Of a stretch of 64,000 bases of DNA, positions 31,171-39,804 are shown piece by piece. Origin of the DNA: Paenibacillus sp. KS-LC4 (lineage in GTDB: Bacteria > Bacillota > Bacilli > Paenibacillales > Paenibacillaceae). Position numbers and translations under genes: made by a program. Below the pieces are notes generated by a model. The model had not been told where the DNA came from. It did not search any database and saw only the letters and a program-made list of their open reading frames with translations. Each line of letters opens with the position of its first letter. The stretch's first letter is position 1. The stretch lies in assembly GCF_036894955.1 (NCBI RefSeq), contig NZ_CP145905.1, forward strand, positions 3,862,501 to 3,926,500. Direction: 5' to 3'.

Positions 31171-33507
31171 ATGTCAACATTTTTGTACAAGCTAGGGAAA
31201 ACCGCTTTCGACAGGCCGTGGCAGTTCCTCATTGGCTGGATCGCCATTGTTGGAGTCGTAATTGCCTTGCTCGCAGTCAATGGCATTCATTCCACCTCTG
31301 AAATGAAAATTGCCGGTACAGAATCGCAGAAGGTACTCGATCAACTAACGAAAGAGCTTCCTGAAGCTTCTGGCGGACAAGCCAGCATTGCTTTTACCGT
31401 TCCAGAAGGTGAACGTTTAGATACGCCGGAACGGTTAGCTTTAATCCAAAAGGCCGTTAATGACGTTTATCAAGTAGACTATGTCATTAATCCTGCCAAA
31501 TTGGCTGCGGAAGCTGGCCTTTCGGCTGCTGACAGCAGCCAAATGGGCGCTGCATCCGCACAAGCAGAACAAGGAACGCAAGCGAGCCAGCCAAGCACCG
31601 CTGAAATACCTCCCTATGGCCCGTTGATCATAGATGGCGTTCCCGTATTTGGCGTCATGCTCTCATCTGACGGCAGTCTCGCCCTGTTCCAGTTCCAATT
31701 CACCGAGCAGCAGGCTTCATTGCCTAAATCCGTACCTGATGCTGTAATCAGCGCCGCCGCTGCCGCCCAGCAGAACAACTCCGGCATTACAGCTATACCT
31801 AGCGATTCGCTTAAGAGCACGCCGGCCATCGGTTCGACAGAAGCAATCGGGCTTCTCATTGCAGCCGTTGTACTCATTATTACACTTGGCTCTGTTGTTG
31901 CTGCGGGTCTGCCGCTGCTTACCGCTATTTTTGGCGTAGCGATCAGTATTGGAGGCGCATTTGCCCTTTCGAAATTTATTCCGATCAATGACATTACGCC
32001 TATTTTGGCGATCATGATCGGTCTTGCTGTCGGCATCGACTATTCCCTGTTTATTGTAAATCGTCAGCGCCGCATGATTTTAGATCAGGGACTAAGTGCT
32101 CGCGAAGCTGCAAGCAGAGCGGTTGGTACCGCTGGCAGCGCCGTATTTTTTGCAGGCTTAACCGTTATTATTGCTTTGTTCGGCATGCTTGTCATTGGCA
32201 TTGAGTTCTTGTCTACGATGGCAATCGTCGCTGGAGTGACGGTTTTCATCACTGTGCTGCTAGCACTGACTCTGCTCCCTGCCCTGCTTGGCCTCGTAGG
32301 CGAACGTATTTGCTCAACTAAAGTCCGCATGAAAAACAGCAGCACAGGCGATAAAGCTCAGCACGGGTTCTCCATTCGCTGGGTTAAAGGAACGGTGAAA
32401 TTCCGCTGGCTAATAATTATCGGAGTGATCATCGTTCTAGGCACGGCAGCGATTCCAGTTGCGAAAATGGAGCTTGGCATTCCCTCTGGCGCCTCGGCAA
32501 ACCTGGATACGTCTGCTAGACAAAGCTATGACGCGATTTCCAAAGGCTTCGGAGAAGGCTTCAACGGTCCTCTGCTACTGGTGGGAGAGACGAAAAATGC
32601 CTCCGAGCCATTCACTCCTGAAAAACTCGGCATGCTCGTTCAGGAGCTGCAAATGCATGACAATGTTTCACTCGTCACACTAATGGGTGTGAACAAAACG
32701 GGCGATATGGCGATTATTAGCCTGATTCCAAAAACAGGACCAACGGACTTAGCAACGAAGGAGCTAGTCAACGATCTGCGCGCCCCACAATCAAGCATTG
32801 CGCAAAATACGGATGTGAAGCTGGGCGTTACCGGGTTCACCGCTATTAATATTGATATGTCGTCTAAGCTGTCGGAGGCGTTCCCTCTGTATGTCGGCAT
32901 TATCGTCATCCTGTCCATTATTATTCTGCTCTTGGTGTTTCGCTCAATCATCGTTCCCATTAAAGCGACGGTCGGTTTTATACTCAGCATACTTGCAACG
33001 TTCGGCCTTACCACAGCGGTTTACCAGTGGGGATGGCTGCATTCACTTTTCGGCTTTGACACAGGAGGCCCGCTGCTAAGCTTTATGCCTATCCTTGTCA
33101 CCGGCATTCTTTACGGATTAGCGATGGATTACCAGGTTTTCCTAGTAAGCTCTATGCGTGAATCTTACGTGCATGGTCATAGAGGAACCGACAGTGTCGT
33201 ACACGGCTATGATCTAGCAAGCCGCATTGTTCTTGCCGCCGCTGTCATCATGGTATCCGTCTTTGCCGGATTCATATTCGCACCTGATGCCATGATTAAA
33301 CAGATCGGCTTCGCTTTGGCGATAGGCATACTTATTGATGCCTTTATCGTCCGTATGACGCTGGTTCCAGCCGTCATGGCCATTTTCGGAGATAAAGCAT
33401 GGTGGCTCCCAAAATGGTTAGACCGTTTGCTGCCGAACCTTGATGTCGAGGGCGATAAGCTGATTACCGCACTGAATGCTCAGGCCAGCAGTAATAGCAA
33501 GACGTAG
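31171..33507 (+). CDS. MMPL/RND-family membrane exporter (YdfJ-like)
   Basis: 778 residues. Two repeats of one helix, a large outer loop and five helices. GLAVGIDYSLFIVNRQRRM and GLAMDYQVFLVSSMRESY are the paired MMPL helix-4 motifs with the Asp and Tyr of the proton path. The outer loop (about 45-220) includes a Gln/Ser/Ala-rich insert. Gram-positive members export lipids, drugs or surfactant-like molecules using the proton gradient. AAAGGAG precedes the ATG. Co-transcribed with a TetR repressor, so export of a toxic compound is likely; the compound is not predictable. Confidence 0.9.
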   Translation: MSTFLYKLGKTAFDRPWQFLIGWIAIVGVVIALLAVNGIHSTSEMKIAGTESQKVLDQLTKELPEASGGQASIAFTVPEGERLDTPERLALIQKAVNDVYQVDYVINPAKLAAEAGLSAADSSQMGAASAQAEQGTQASQPSTAEIPPYGPLIIDGVPVFGVMLSSDGSLALFQFQFTEQQASLPKSVPDAVISAAAAAQQNNSGITAIPSDSLKSTPAIGSTEAIGLLIAAVVLIITLGSVVAAGLPLLTAIFGVAISIGGAFALSKFIPINDITPILAIMIGLAVGIDYSLFIVNRQRRMILDQGLSAREAASRAVGTAGSAVFFAGLTVIIALFGMLVIGIEFLSTMAIVAGVTVFITVLLALTLLPALLGLVGERICSTKVRMKNSSTGDKAQHGFSIRWVKGTVKFRWLIIIGVIIVLGTAAIPVAKMELGIPSGASANLDTSARQSYDAISKGFGEGFNGPLLLVGETKNASEPFTPEKLGMLVQELQMHDNVSLVTLMGVNKTGDMAIISLIPKTGPTDLATKELVNDLRAPQSSIAQNTDVKLGVTGFTAINIDMSSKLSEAFPLYVGIIVILSIIILLLVFRSIIVPIKATVGFILSILATFGLTTAVYQWGWLHSLFGFDTGGPLLSFMPILVTGILYGLAMDYQVFLVSSMRESYVHGHRGTDSVVHGYDLASRIVLAAAVIMVSVFAGFIFAPDAMIKQIGFALAIGILIDAFIVRMTLVPAVMAIFGDKAWWLPKWLDRLLPNLDVEGDKLITALNAQASSNSKT

Positions 33508-33565
33508 ATGAACAAGTCCGCTTCACGAGCGACCTTTACTGTATTTATTTTGAAGCCAGTGAAGG

Positions 33566-33594
33566 TTGCAACCAAACAACGGATATGGTAGAAT
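33566..33594 (+). promoter_or_regulatory. Promoter of the lsa-type leader
   Basis: TTGCAA (33566-33571) and TAGAAT (33589-33594) are 17 bases apart. The start near 33601 leaves a leader of about 230 bases before the ABC-F gene. Confidence 0.65.
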
Positions 33595-33600
33595 TCACTA

Positions 33601-33810
33601 AACTATGCGATAGGAGCTGAAGAGGATAATGTAGACTTTCTTGCGGAACGTTTGAAGAATAAAACGCTATGTTTTGTTCTTTGCGTGCAAGAAAGTTACT
33701 TATTCTTTTCACTCAAATAGATTGGCTTATTTGGCCCGCAGCGGGCTAAATTTGCTGTATTTTTTGAGCTACAAGAAGGGTAACTTTCTTGTAGCTCTTT
33801 TTATTTTTTA
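33601..33810 (+). promoter_or_regulatory. Antibiotic-type attenuator leader of the ABC-F gene
   Basis: A start-stop minimal reading frame ATG-TAG (33629-33634) comes first. Then ACTTTCTTGC (33635-33644) can pair with GCAAGAAAGT (33687-33696). A terminator of 12 bp (GAGCTACAAGAA 33766-33777 with TTCTTGTAGCTC 33786-33797) and a T tract ends 20 bases before the ABC-F ribosome site. CAAGAA of the terminator could instead pair with the early TTTCTTG, so the elements can compete, as in ribosome-mediated attenuation of resistance genes. Confidence 0.65.
33766..33810 (+). terminator. Intrinsic terminator of the attenuator
   Basis: A perfect 12-bp stem, 8-base loop and TTTTTATTTTTT. It stands between promoter and the ABC-F start, so readthrough must be conditional. 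Confidence 0.85.
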
Positions 33811-33828
33811 CAAAAGGGGGAATTTGTC

Positions 33829-35313
33829 ATGGCCTTGATTAAAGTGACGAACCTTACATTTGCCTATGAAGGCAGCTACGATAACATCTTCAATCAGGTT
33901 ACCTTTCAAATGGATACCAACTGGAGGCTGGGCTTTACGGGGAGGAATGGCCGGGGGAAAACGACGTTTCTGCAACTGCTGCTCGGCAACTATGAATACA
34001 ATGGCACCATTTCTGCCGATGTCGGCTTTGAATATTTTCCATTCGCTATCGAAAATAAACAATACAATACGCTCGATATCATCGACCATATATGTCCGGA
34101 CTATCAGCATTGGGAGCTCCTTCGCGAGCTTTCCCTGCTAAAGGTGTCGGAGGACGTTTTATACAGGCCGTTCGATACTTTGTCGAATGGGGAGCAGACG
34201 AAGGTGCAGCTTGCTGCCTTGTTTCTTAAAGAGAACCGCTTTCTGCTCATAGACGAGCCGACGAACCATTTGGACATTCATGCCAGAAAGCTGGTCAGCC
34301 ACTATCTGAATGCCAAAAAAGGCTTTATTCTGGTGTCTCATGACCGTGCATTTCTGGATAACTGCGTCGATCATACTCTGTCGATTAACAAAACTGGCAT
34401 TGAAATTCAGAGAGGAAATTTCTCCGATTGGTGGGAAAATAAACAACGGCAGGACCAGTTCGAGATGGCCGAGAACGAAAAGCTGCGCAAGGACGTCAAG
34501 CGGCTGAATGAAGCAGCACAACGAACAAGCAGTTGGTCACATGAGGTAGAGAAAACGAAAAACGGCACCCGAAACTCCGGCTCCAAGGTAGATAAAGGGT
34601 ACATCGGTCACAAGGCCGCGAAAATGATGAAGCGCTCCAAGACGCTTGAGCATAGACAGCAGTCGGCGATTGACGAAAAAGCCCAGCTTCTGAAAAATGT
34701 CGAAAGCTCAGAAAGCCTCAAAATTTCGCAATTGGCCTACCATAAGAATCAGCTGGCTGAGCTTGACCACGTCTCCATTCAGTACGGCGAAAAGACGGCT
34801 TGCCGCGACGTCAGCTTCACGATCGAGCAAGGAGATCGCATTGCGCTTGCTGGCCCGAATGGCTCTGGAAAATCAAGTCTGCTCAAGCTGATTTATGGCG
34901 AGGAAATCCCCTTCTCTGGAACGCTGCGCAAAGGAAGCCAGTTGAAAATTTCCTATGTATCGCAGGACACAGCGCATTTGCAAGGCCATTTGTCAGCTTA
35001 TGCCGCAAGCCATGGCATCGACGAAAGCTTGTTCAAAGCGATTTTAAGGAAGCTGGATTTTTCGCGTATTCAATTCGAAAAGGACATAGCCTCCTTCAGC
35101 GGCGGCCAGAAGAAGAAGGTGCTGATCGCTAAAAGTCTTTGCGAGCCCGCCCATCTGCATATTTGGGATGAGCCGCTCAATTTTATAGATGTCATCTCCC
35201 GGATGCAAATGGAGGAGCTGCTGCTGGAGCATGCGCCAACGATCCTTTTTGTAGAGCATGACAGCGAGTTTTGCAAGCATGTCGCGACCAAGGTCGTGGA
35301 ATTGGAAGGCTAG
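33829..35313 (+). CDS. ABC-F ribosomal protection protein, Lsa family
   Basis: 494 residues. Two ATPase domains without membrane helices: Walker A TGRNGRGKTTFLQLLLG, signature LSNGEQTKVQLAALF and Walker B RFLLIDEPTNHLD in the first; AGPNGSGKSSLLKLIYGE, FSGGQKKKVLIAKSL and LHIWDEPLNFID in the second. A linker of about 90 residues between them is the antibiotic-resistance domain reaching into the ribosome. The opening (IKVTNLTFAYEGSYDNIF, FTGRNGRGKTTF) matches Lsa proteins, which displace lincosamides, streptogramin A and pleuromutilins. An attenuator leader precedes the gene, supporting antibiotic-inducible expression. The exact resistance range is not predictable. Confidence 0.9.
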   Translation: MALIKVTNLTFAYEGSYDNIFNQVTFQMDTNWRLGFTGRNGRGKTTFLQLLLGNYEYNGTISADVGFEYFPFAIENKQYNTLDIIDHICPDYQHWELLRELSLLKVSEDVLYRPFDTLSNGEQTKVQLAALFLKENRFLLIDEPTNHLDIHARKLVSHYLNAKKGFILVSHDRAFLDNCVDHTLSINKTGIEIQRGNFSDWWENKQRQDQFEMAENEKLRKDVKRLNEAAQRTSSWSHEVEKTKNGTRNSGSKVDKGYIGHKAAKMMKRSKTLEHRQQSAIDEKAQLLKNVESSESLKISQLAYHKNQLAELDHVSIQYGEKTACRDVSFTIEQGDRIALAGPNGSGKSSLLKLIYGEEIPFSGTLRKGSQLKISYVSQDTAHLQGHLSAYAASHGIDESLFKAILRKLDFSRIQFEKDIASFSGGQKKKVLIAKSLCEPAHLHIWDEPLNFIDVISRMQMEELLLEHAPTILFVEHDSEFCKHVATKVVELEG

Positions 35314-35370
35314 CTGATAACGCGCGCAAGCTGTTCAGATAAATCAGGCTCCAATAAATAAAAAAAGAAC

Positions 35371-35403
35371 TTCCCCTCAAGCCATTTTGCAGCCTGAGGG
35401 GAA
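35371..35403 (-). terminator. Terminator between the convergent ABC-F and MarR genes
   Basis: TTCCCCTCA pairs with TGAGGGGAA; on the minus strand GTTCTTTTTTTATTTATT follows, so it mainly serves the hydrolase/MarR operon. Readthrough from the ABC-F side may also stop here. Confidence 0.7.
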
Positions 35404-35454
35404 ATTCCTTTTGAATAGGGATGAATAACCCAACATTCACATGTAGCAGCGAAT

Positions 35455-35988
35455 TTACTCCTTTATTTCATCCACTATCGTATCCATTTTTATTAGCTTG
35501 CGCGGCACTTGTTCTTTTTCACCATACCATAGCAGCACATCAGCTAATAAATCTAAAATGCGAATGAAGTTATCCTTGTCTGCCTTTGACACCTTGTCAG
35601 CATACTGAAAAATCTCATCGAAGCAAATTTGGCGGACAAATGCCGTGTATTTTGTATACACCTCGCGCCCTTCGGCAGAAGGCTTTACATATATATCTTT
35701 GCGGTTGCCGCTTAAACGATATTTCTCCAATAAGCCTTTTTCCTCTAAATTTTTAACGTTTTTGGAAAAGGTGCTGCGGCTAACGCCAAGACGTGCTGCC
35801 ATCTCCGACATTTTCTCGTCCTTGTCCTCAGCCTCCAAAATATATTCCAGCGTCTGAATTTGCGAGGCAGAGAACATCACATCTGTTCCATAGCTGCGCT
35901 GTAGCTTATAGGTGTTTGAGTAAGCATTCCCGTACTTAATGATCTTCTCAATAAGGGCTCGATGGTTGCCCATCCATTCTAATTTCAT
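35455..35988 (-). CDS. MarR-family regulator
   Basis: 177 residues. The winged HTH (MSEMAARLGVSRSTFSKNVKNLEEKGLLEKYRLSGNRKDIYVKPSAEGREV) has the wing Asn-Arg-Lys-Asp typical of MarR. The N- and C-terminal helices form the dimer. It lies 32 bases after the alpha/beta hydrolase gene on the same strand, and a perfect 13-bp inverted repeat stands before that gene, so it is probably the autorepressor of the pair. Confidence 0.85.
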   Translation of the reverse strand: MKLEWMGNHRALIEKIIKYGNAYSNTYKLQRSYGTDVMFSASQIQTLEYILEAEDKDEKMSEMAARLGVSRSTFSKNVKNLEEKGLLEKYRLSGNRKDIYVKPSAEGREVYTKYTAFVRQICFDEIFQYADKVSKADKDNFIRILDLLADVLLWYGEKEQVPRKLIKMDTIVDEIKE

Positions 35989-36020
35989 CGGTAGCCCCTT
36001 TCATCTTACAGGTACAAAAA

Positions 36021-36836
36021 TCAGATTCGTTGCTCCAGCCAAGCGATGGCTTCTTCAATGACCTCGTCGCGACTTGGTTCGTTGAATATTTCATGCATGA
36101 GATGCGCATAAATTTTCAACGTTTTATCTGTAGAAGCAATATCCCCGTAAAAATCACGGGAATCCTGTTCGCTTACGAGCCCGTCATTCGCTCCGTGTAG
36201 CACTAAAACGGGATCAACAAATTTCTCTGCATGCTGCTTCAGCCACTCTACTCCATCCCCTAGGCAATTGAATAGATCTACAGAAATTTGCTTTTCTACT
36301 AGCGGATCATTGGCGTAAGCGGATACAACCTCTGGATCACTGCACACTCCGCTGCCAAGCTCATTTGGAAAATACGTGCCCAATGGAAGCGCTAGCGGCA
36401 GTTCTCCGGCAACCTTCGTATGATAACGCGTAAGCGCTCCAGATAAAACGATGCCTTTTACTTTGCCTGGATATTTGGTTCCAAAGGAAGAGGAAGCAAA
36501 GCCTCCCATACTATGTCCGATTACAAAAAGAGGGATATCGCCGGACTCTTGCAAAGCCGCCTCAACAATGACATTTATATCGTCAATCATGTGATGAAAA
36601 TCGTTGTAGAGGGTACGCGGACCTTCTGAGCGGGCATGGCCGCGATGATCAAAACGATAGACATTGAATCCACGCTTATTTAATTTTTCCGTCACATAAT
36701 CGTAGCGTCCAGCATGCTCGCATAAACCATGAACGATGACAACTGCGGCCTTTGCATCACTGACCTTATTTTTACTGAAATAAAGCTTTGTACCGTCAAA
36801 GGAGGTGATCGTCGTTTCAATAATGCTCATAATCAT
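36021..36836 (-). CDS. Alpha/beta hydrolase, monoacylglycerol-lipase-like (serine aminopeptidase S33)
   Basis: About 271 residues from ATG 36836 (AAAGGA six bases upstream; other ATGs nearby have worse spacing). VVIVHGLCEHAGRYDYVTEKLNKRGFNVYRFDHRGHARSEG is the oxyanion-hole region, FVIGHSMGGFAS the nucleophile elbow with Ser, PVLVLHGANDGLVSEQDSRDFY the Asp and HLMHEIFNEPSRDEV the His. No signal peptide, so cytoplasmic. The family hydrolyses monoacylglycerols and related esters or lysophospholipids. Operon with a MarR regulator suggests induction by a lipid-like or phenolic compound. Confidence 0.85.
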   Translation of the reverse strand: MIMSIIETTITSFDGTKLYFSKNKVSDAKAAVVIVHGLCEHAGRYDYVTEKLNKRGFNVYRFDHRGHARSEGPRTLYNDFHHMIDDINVIVEAALQESGDIPLFVIGHSMGGFASSSFGTKYPGKVKGIVLSGALTRYHTKVAGELPLALPLGTYFPNELGSGVCSDPEVVSAYANDPLVEKQISVDLFNCLGDGVEWLKQHAEKFVDPVLVLHGANDGLVSEQDSRDFYGDIASTDKTLKIYAHLMHEIFNEPSRDEVIEEAIAWLEQRI

Positions 36837-36945
36837 TCCCATTCCTTTCGCTGCGCCCAAGCACATAACAGATAAAACCTACCAGTACTGAGCGTTTTTT
36901 AGTGTGCGTAATGTTTAAAAGCCATAAAATTAATATTCTATTAAA

Positions 36946-36976
36946 ATAATATTGTTTCTTACAGAAACAATATTAT
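36946..36976 (-). promoter_or_regulatory. Probable MarR operator, perfect 13-bp inverted repeat
   Basis: Arms ATAATATTGTTTC and GAAACAATATTAT flank TTACA. The site is about 110 bases upstream of the hydrolase start. Its size and AT-rich arms suit a MarR dimer. Confidence 0.75.
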
Positions 36977-37006
36977 CACCATCACCGCTTTTTGTCCACG
37001 CAAAAT

Positions 37007-37720
37007 TTAAGCGCTTTCAAAAAAACGACCTACTTTGCCATTGACCAGCTCCAGGCAATTGAGCTGTCCTCCAAAGGAGCAACCACCGTCAATACCTATT
37101 TTGTCGCCGCCAAGCCAAATCGCATAGGAGCCGTGAATATCCTTTGTAACCGTATGACCAAAGACAACTACCTTTTCCATACGAGTTTTGTTCCTATAAA
37201 ACTGCTCCTTGATATACAGCAAGTCATGAGTACTCTGCTCACATAATTGGGCTACTGAAGGGTTTAGACCTGCATGGACGTAGATGTAATCGTTATCCTC
37301 GTAATAGAAAGGAAGCTTTTTCAAAAAGGCTAAATGAGAAGCAAACTCCCCCAGCATCACATCTCGCGCTTCCTTCAAATGCTCTAAACGATTGCTTCTA
37401 GTTGTCCTACAGTAGCTATGTAACGTTTCGCTGCCGCCATGCTCAAAAAAACGGGTTATATCTTGCTCACTCGCCCGATTCTCCATCACCCTAACAAAAC
37501 GATGGTCATGATTGCCTTGCAATGCAATTGCCCCCTGCTCTTGGACTAAATGCATAACTAATTCAACGACCTCTTTGCTTTTCGGGCCTCTACTTACATA
37601 ATCCCCTAGAAGAATCAGTCTATCCTGCAAGGAACGATATTCGATTTTTTCCAAGAGCTCTATAAATTCGCGGTAACAGCCGTGGATATCGCTAATGACC
37701 AATGTTCGTTCCACATTCAT
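37007..37720 (-). CDS. PPP-family metallophosphatase (PrpA-like serine/threonine phosphatase)
   Basis: 237 residues from ATG 37720. The PPP motifs are in order: VISDIHGCY (GDxHG type), LLGDYVSRGPKS (GDxxxRG), LQGNHDHRF (GNHD/E), then VVFGHTVT and IWLGGDKIGIDGGCSFGG near the end. These bind two metal ions and hydrolyse phosphate esters; bacterial members include PrpA, PrpB and diadenosine tetraphosphatase-like enzymes. GGGAGA lies about 12 bases before the start, so the start is a little uncertain. It stands alone. Confidence 0.85.
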   Translation of the reverse strand: MNVERTLVISDIHGCYREFIELLEKIEYRSLQDRLILLGDYVSRGPKSKEVVELVMHLVQEQGAIALQGNHDHRFVRVMENRASEQDITRFFEHGGSETLHSYCRTTRSNRLEHLKEARDVMLGEFASHLAFLKKLPFYYEDNDYIYVHAGLNPSVAQLCEQSTHDLLYIKEQFYRNKTRMEKVVVFGHTVTKDIHGSYAIWLGGDKIGIDGGCSFGGQLNCLELVNGKVGRFFESA

Positions 37721-37854
37721 AAGATTTAGTTGTCTCCCTTGTATGCATTTTTCTCTTTTCAAGCCATTTTCAACAAGTCTTGTATATAATACCACGTAAA
37801 ACCTTTCTTCAAAACATCATGAACTATTGTGCTTACTTTAAAAATATAAGAATA

Positions 37855-37904
37855 GAAAAAGCACCTAGCGGGATCGCCAGCATGGAGCTGATCCCGCTAG
37901 ATGC
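37855..37904 (-). terminator. Terminator of the long ABC-transporter array
   Basis: GCACCTAGCGGGATC (37861-37875) pairs with GATCCCGCTAGATGC (37890-37904), one mismatch; on the minus strand TTTTTCTATT follows. It lies 25 bases beyond the permease stop. Confidence 0.85.
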
Positions 37905-37928
37905 TTGCCTTTCATTTGTTCGTATTAT

Positions 37929-38870
37929 TTAGCCAACAAGTCCTGTCCGCTCAATACTTTCGACAAAGTAGCGCTGCACAAACAAATAAAGAATAATGAG
38001 CGGCAAAATCGCGAGCAGTATTCCCGTATCCTGCACCATGCTCAAGTAAAACGGGTCTGCTTTGGAGGAGGCACCGTCTTGGAGGAAGATGGCTAAATTA
38101 TAGGGCAAAGAGGACAATTGGGTAGACATCACCTTGCTCGATGTCAAGTAGGTTGTCGTAAAGAAGCTGTCGTTCCACTGCCATACGAAGGAGAAGAGCA
38201 ACACGGTTACGATTGCCGGCATCGCATTTGGCAGCATAATTCGTAAAAACGTCTGCCCGACACCCGCACCATCCATATAAGCGGCCTCCTCAACCTCCTT
38301 GGGCACGCCTCTAAAAAATTGGCGAAAAATAAAAATATACAGCCCTGCTCGCAAGGAATTGGCTGTTATGGAGGTTAAAATAAACGGCCAATACGTGTTA
38401 AGCAAATTAACAGATTTCCCAGTCAATAAAGGAATCAAGCCCATTAAGGTAAAGTCCTTCAGGTTCAAATACACGGGAATAAGGATAGTCGTAGGCGGTA
38501 CCATGATCGTTAAAATGACGCCGCCAAAAAGCAGCTTGCTCCCTTTAAACTTAAGTCTTGCAAATGCATAGCCCGCGAGCGCACAGGAGGCAGCCGTCAG
38601 CAGCGTCGTTGTCGATGACAGCGCAAGCGTGTTCAGCAGCGTCTGCCAATAATCCATAATGGCTATAGCCTGCTTCATATTATCCAGCGTATAATTTTGT
38701 GGAATCCATATGACAATCGGTGAGTAAAGATCTGTCTTTGACTTTATCGCTGTTGAAATCTTTTGCAAAATGGGATAGAGGATAACGAAGGATAAGCCTG
38801 CGATTAAAGTTAAACGAACGATGGACCACAGCCATCGCTTCCAGCTTTCTAACGATAATAATCGGGCCAT
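37929..38870 (-). CDS. Carbohydrate ABC transporter permease, MalG/LplC type
   Basis: About 313 residues from ATG 38870; a TTG two codons earlier has the better distance from AAAAGGAG. Six membrane helices and the EAA loop EVEEAAYMDGAGVGQTFLRIMLPNAMPAI, which contacts the ATPase, are present. It belongs to the CUT1 family importing oligosaccharides. It pairs with the permease gene just upstream. No ATPase gene is found, as usual for CUT1 systems that share an MsmX-like ATPase. Confidence 0.9.
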   Translation of the reverse strand: MARLLSLESWKRWLWSIVRLTLIAGLSFVILYPILQKISTAIKSKTDLYSPIVIWIPQNYTLDNMKQAIAIMDYWQTLLNTLALSSTTTLLTAASCALAGYAFARLKFKGSKLLFGGVILTIMVPPTTILIPVYLNLKDFTLMGLIPLLTGKSVNLLNTYWPFILTSITANSLRAGLYIFIFRQFFRGVPKEVEEAAYMDGAGVGQTFLRIMLPNAMPAIVTVLLFSFVWQWNDSFFTTTYLTSSKVMSTQLSSLPYNLAIFLQDGASSKADPFYLSMVQDTGILLAILPLIILYLFVQRYFVESIERTGLVG

Positions 38871-38892
38871 TATCAAGGCATTCACGCTCCTT

Positions 38893-39804
38893 TTAGTCTT
38901 GGTAGAATACCCTTTTAGATACAAAATACGAGCTGATCAGCAAAATAATCATAATTGCCAGAAAGTAGAGCCAGGCCATCGCTGAGCTGAGGCCAAAGTT
39001 AAAGGTGGTAAAGCCCGTCTCCCGAATCAATTCCGTCATATTGTTCCTTGAGAACGAGTCGATAATCGTGTAGATCATATTGACTAGAATGAGCGGGCTG
39101 ACCATCGGGAACGTAATTTTCCAAAAGGCTTCATAGCCGGTAGCCCCCTCCATCTTGGACGCCTCATAGAGCTGAGGAGATATCGTCTGGATGCCCGCCA
39201 AGAAGATCAAGAGCTGCACGCCCGACTGACTGACAATTTGATAAATACGGTCAACTGCCCCCGTAAGATATAGGACAATATCTTCATGAACTCCTGCATC
39301 CAGCATTAATCCGGCAAGCTCATAGGCGCCAAACGCATTGATGATGCTGGAGCCCGCATTTTGGTCATTGACGGCTTGAATCAAGCTTGTGCTCTCCAGC
39401 GTCATAATAACTCCCGAGGCCAAAATAACAGGCAGAAAAAAGATCGACCTTGCAATAGCTCTGCCGAAAAACTTCTGATTCAGCAATACAGCTAAAAACA
39501 AACTGAATATAACGATCAACGGTACGTTTACGACCATGTCCACAATCGCTTCTGTCAATATGCGATTAAAGCTCGTATTAATCGTCAACGCCTCTACAAA
39601 GTTTGAAAATCCGATAAATTGGATGCTCAAGCCCTCCGAGTTAGCTGTTATAGAGCTAAAGCTGTAGCGTAAGGAGGAGAGCAGCGGAATGAAGAAGAAA
39701 AAGACAAATCCGAGCACCCAGGGCAGTACAAAAATAAAGCCTAGAAAAGCCTTCTGCTGTGCATATGTCCGCTGCTTCAATCCGAGCTTCATTATAAGCT
39801 TCAA
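38893..39804 (-). CDS. Carbohydrate ABC transporter permease, MalF/LplB type
   Basis: 303 residues, TTG start overlapping the previous stop by four bases (TTGA), with GGTGGTGAG upstream. Six to seven membrane helices; the EAA loop is LYEASKMEGATGYEAFWKITFPMVSPLILVN. It forms the heterodimer with the following permease. Directly after the DUF5696 lipoprotein gene, so the three are translationally coupled. Confidence 0.9.
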   Translation of the reverse strand: MKLIMKLGLKQRTYAQQKAFLGFIFVLPWVLGFVFFFFIPLLSSLRYSFSSITANSEGLSIQFIGFSNFVEALTINTSFNRILTEAIVDMVVNVPLIVIFSLFLAVLLNQKFFGRAIARSIFFLPVILASGVIMTLESTSLIQAVNDQNAGSSIINAFGAYELAGLMLDAGVHEDIVLYLTGAVDRIYQIVSQSGVQLLIFLAGIQTISPQLYEASKMEGATGYEAFWKITFPMVSPLILVNMIYTIIDSFSRNNMTELIRETGFTTFNFGLSSAMAWLYFLAIMIILLISSYFVSKRVFYQD

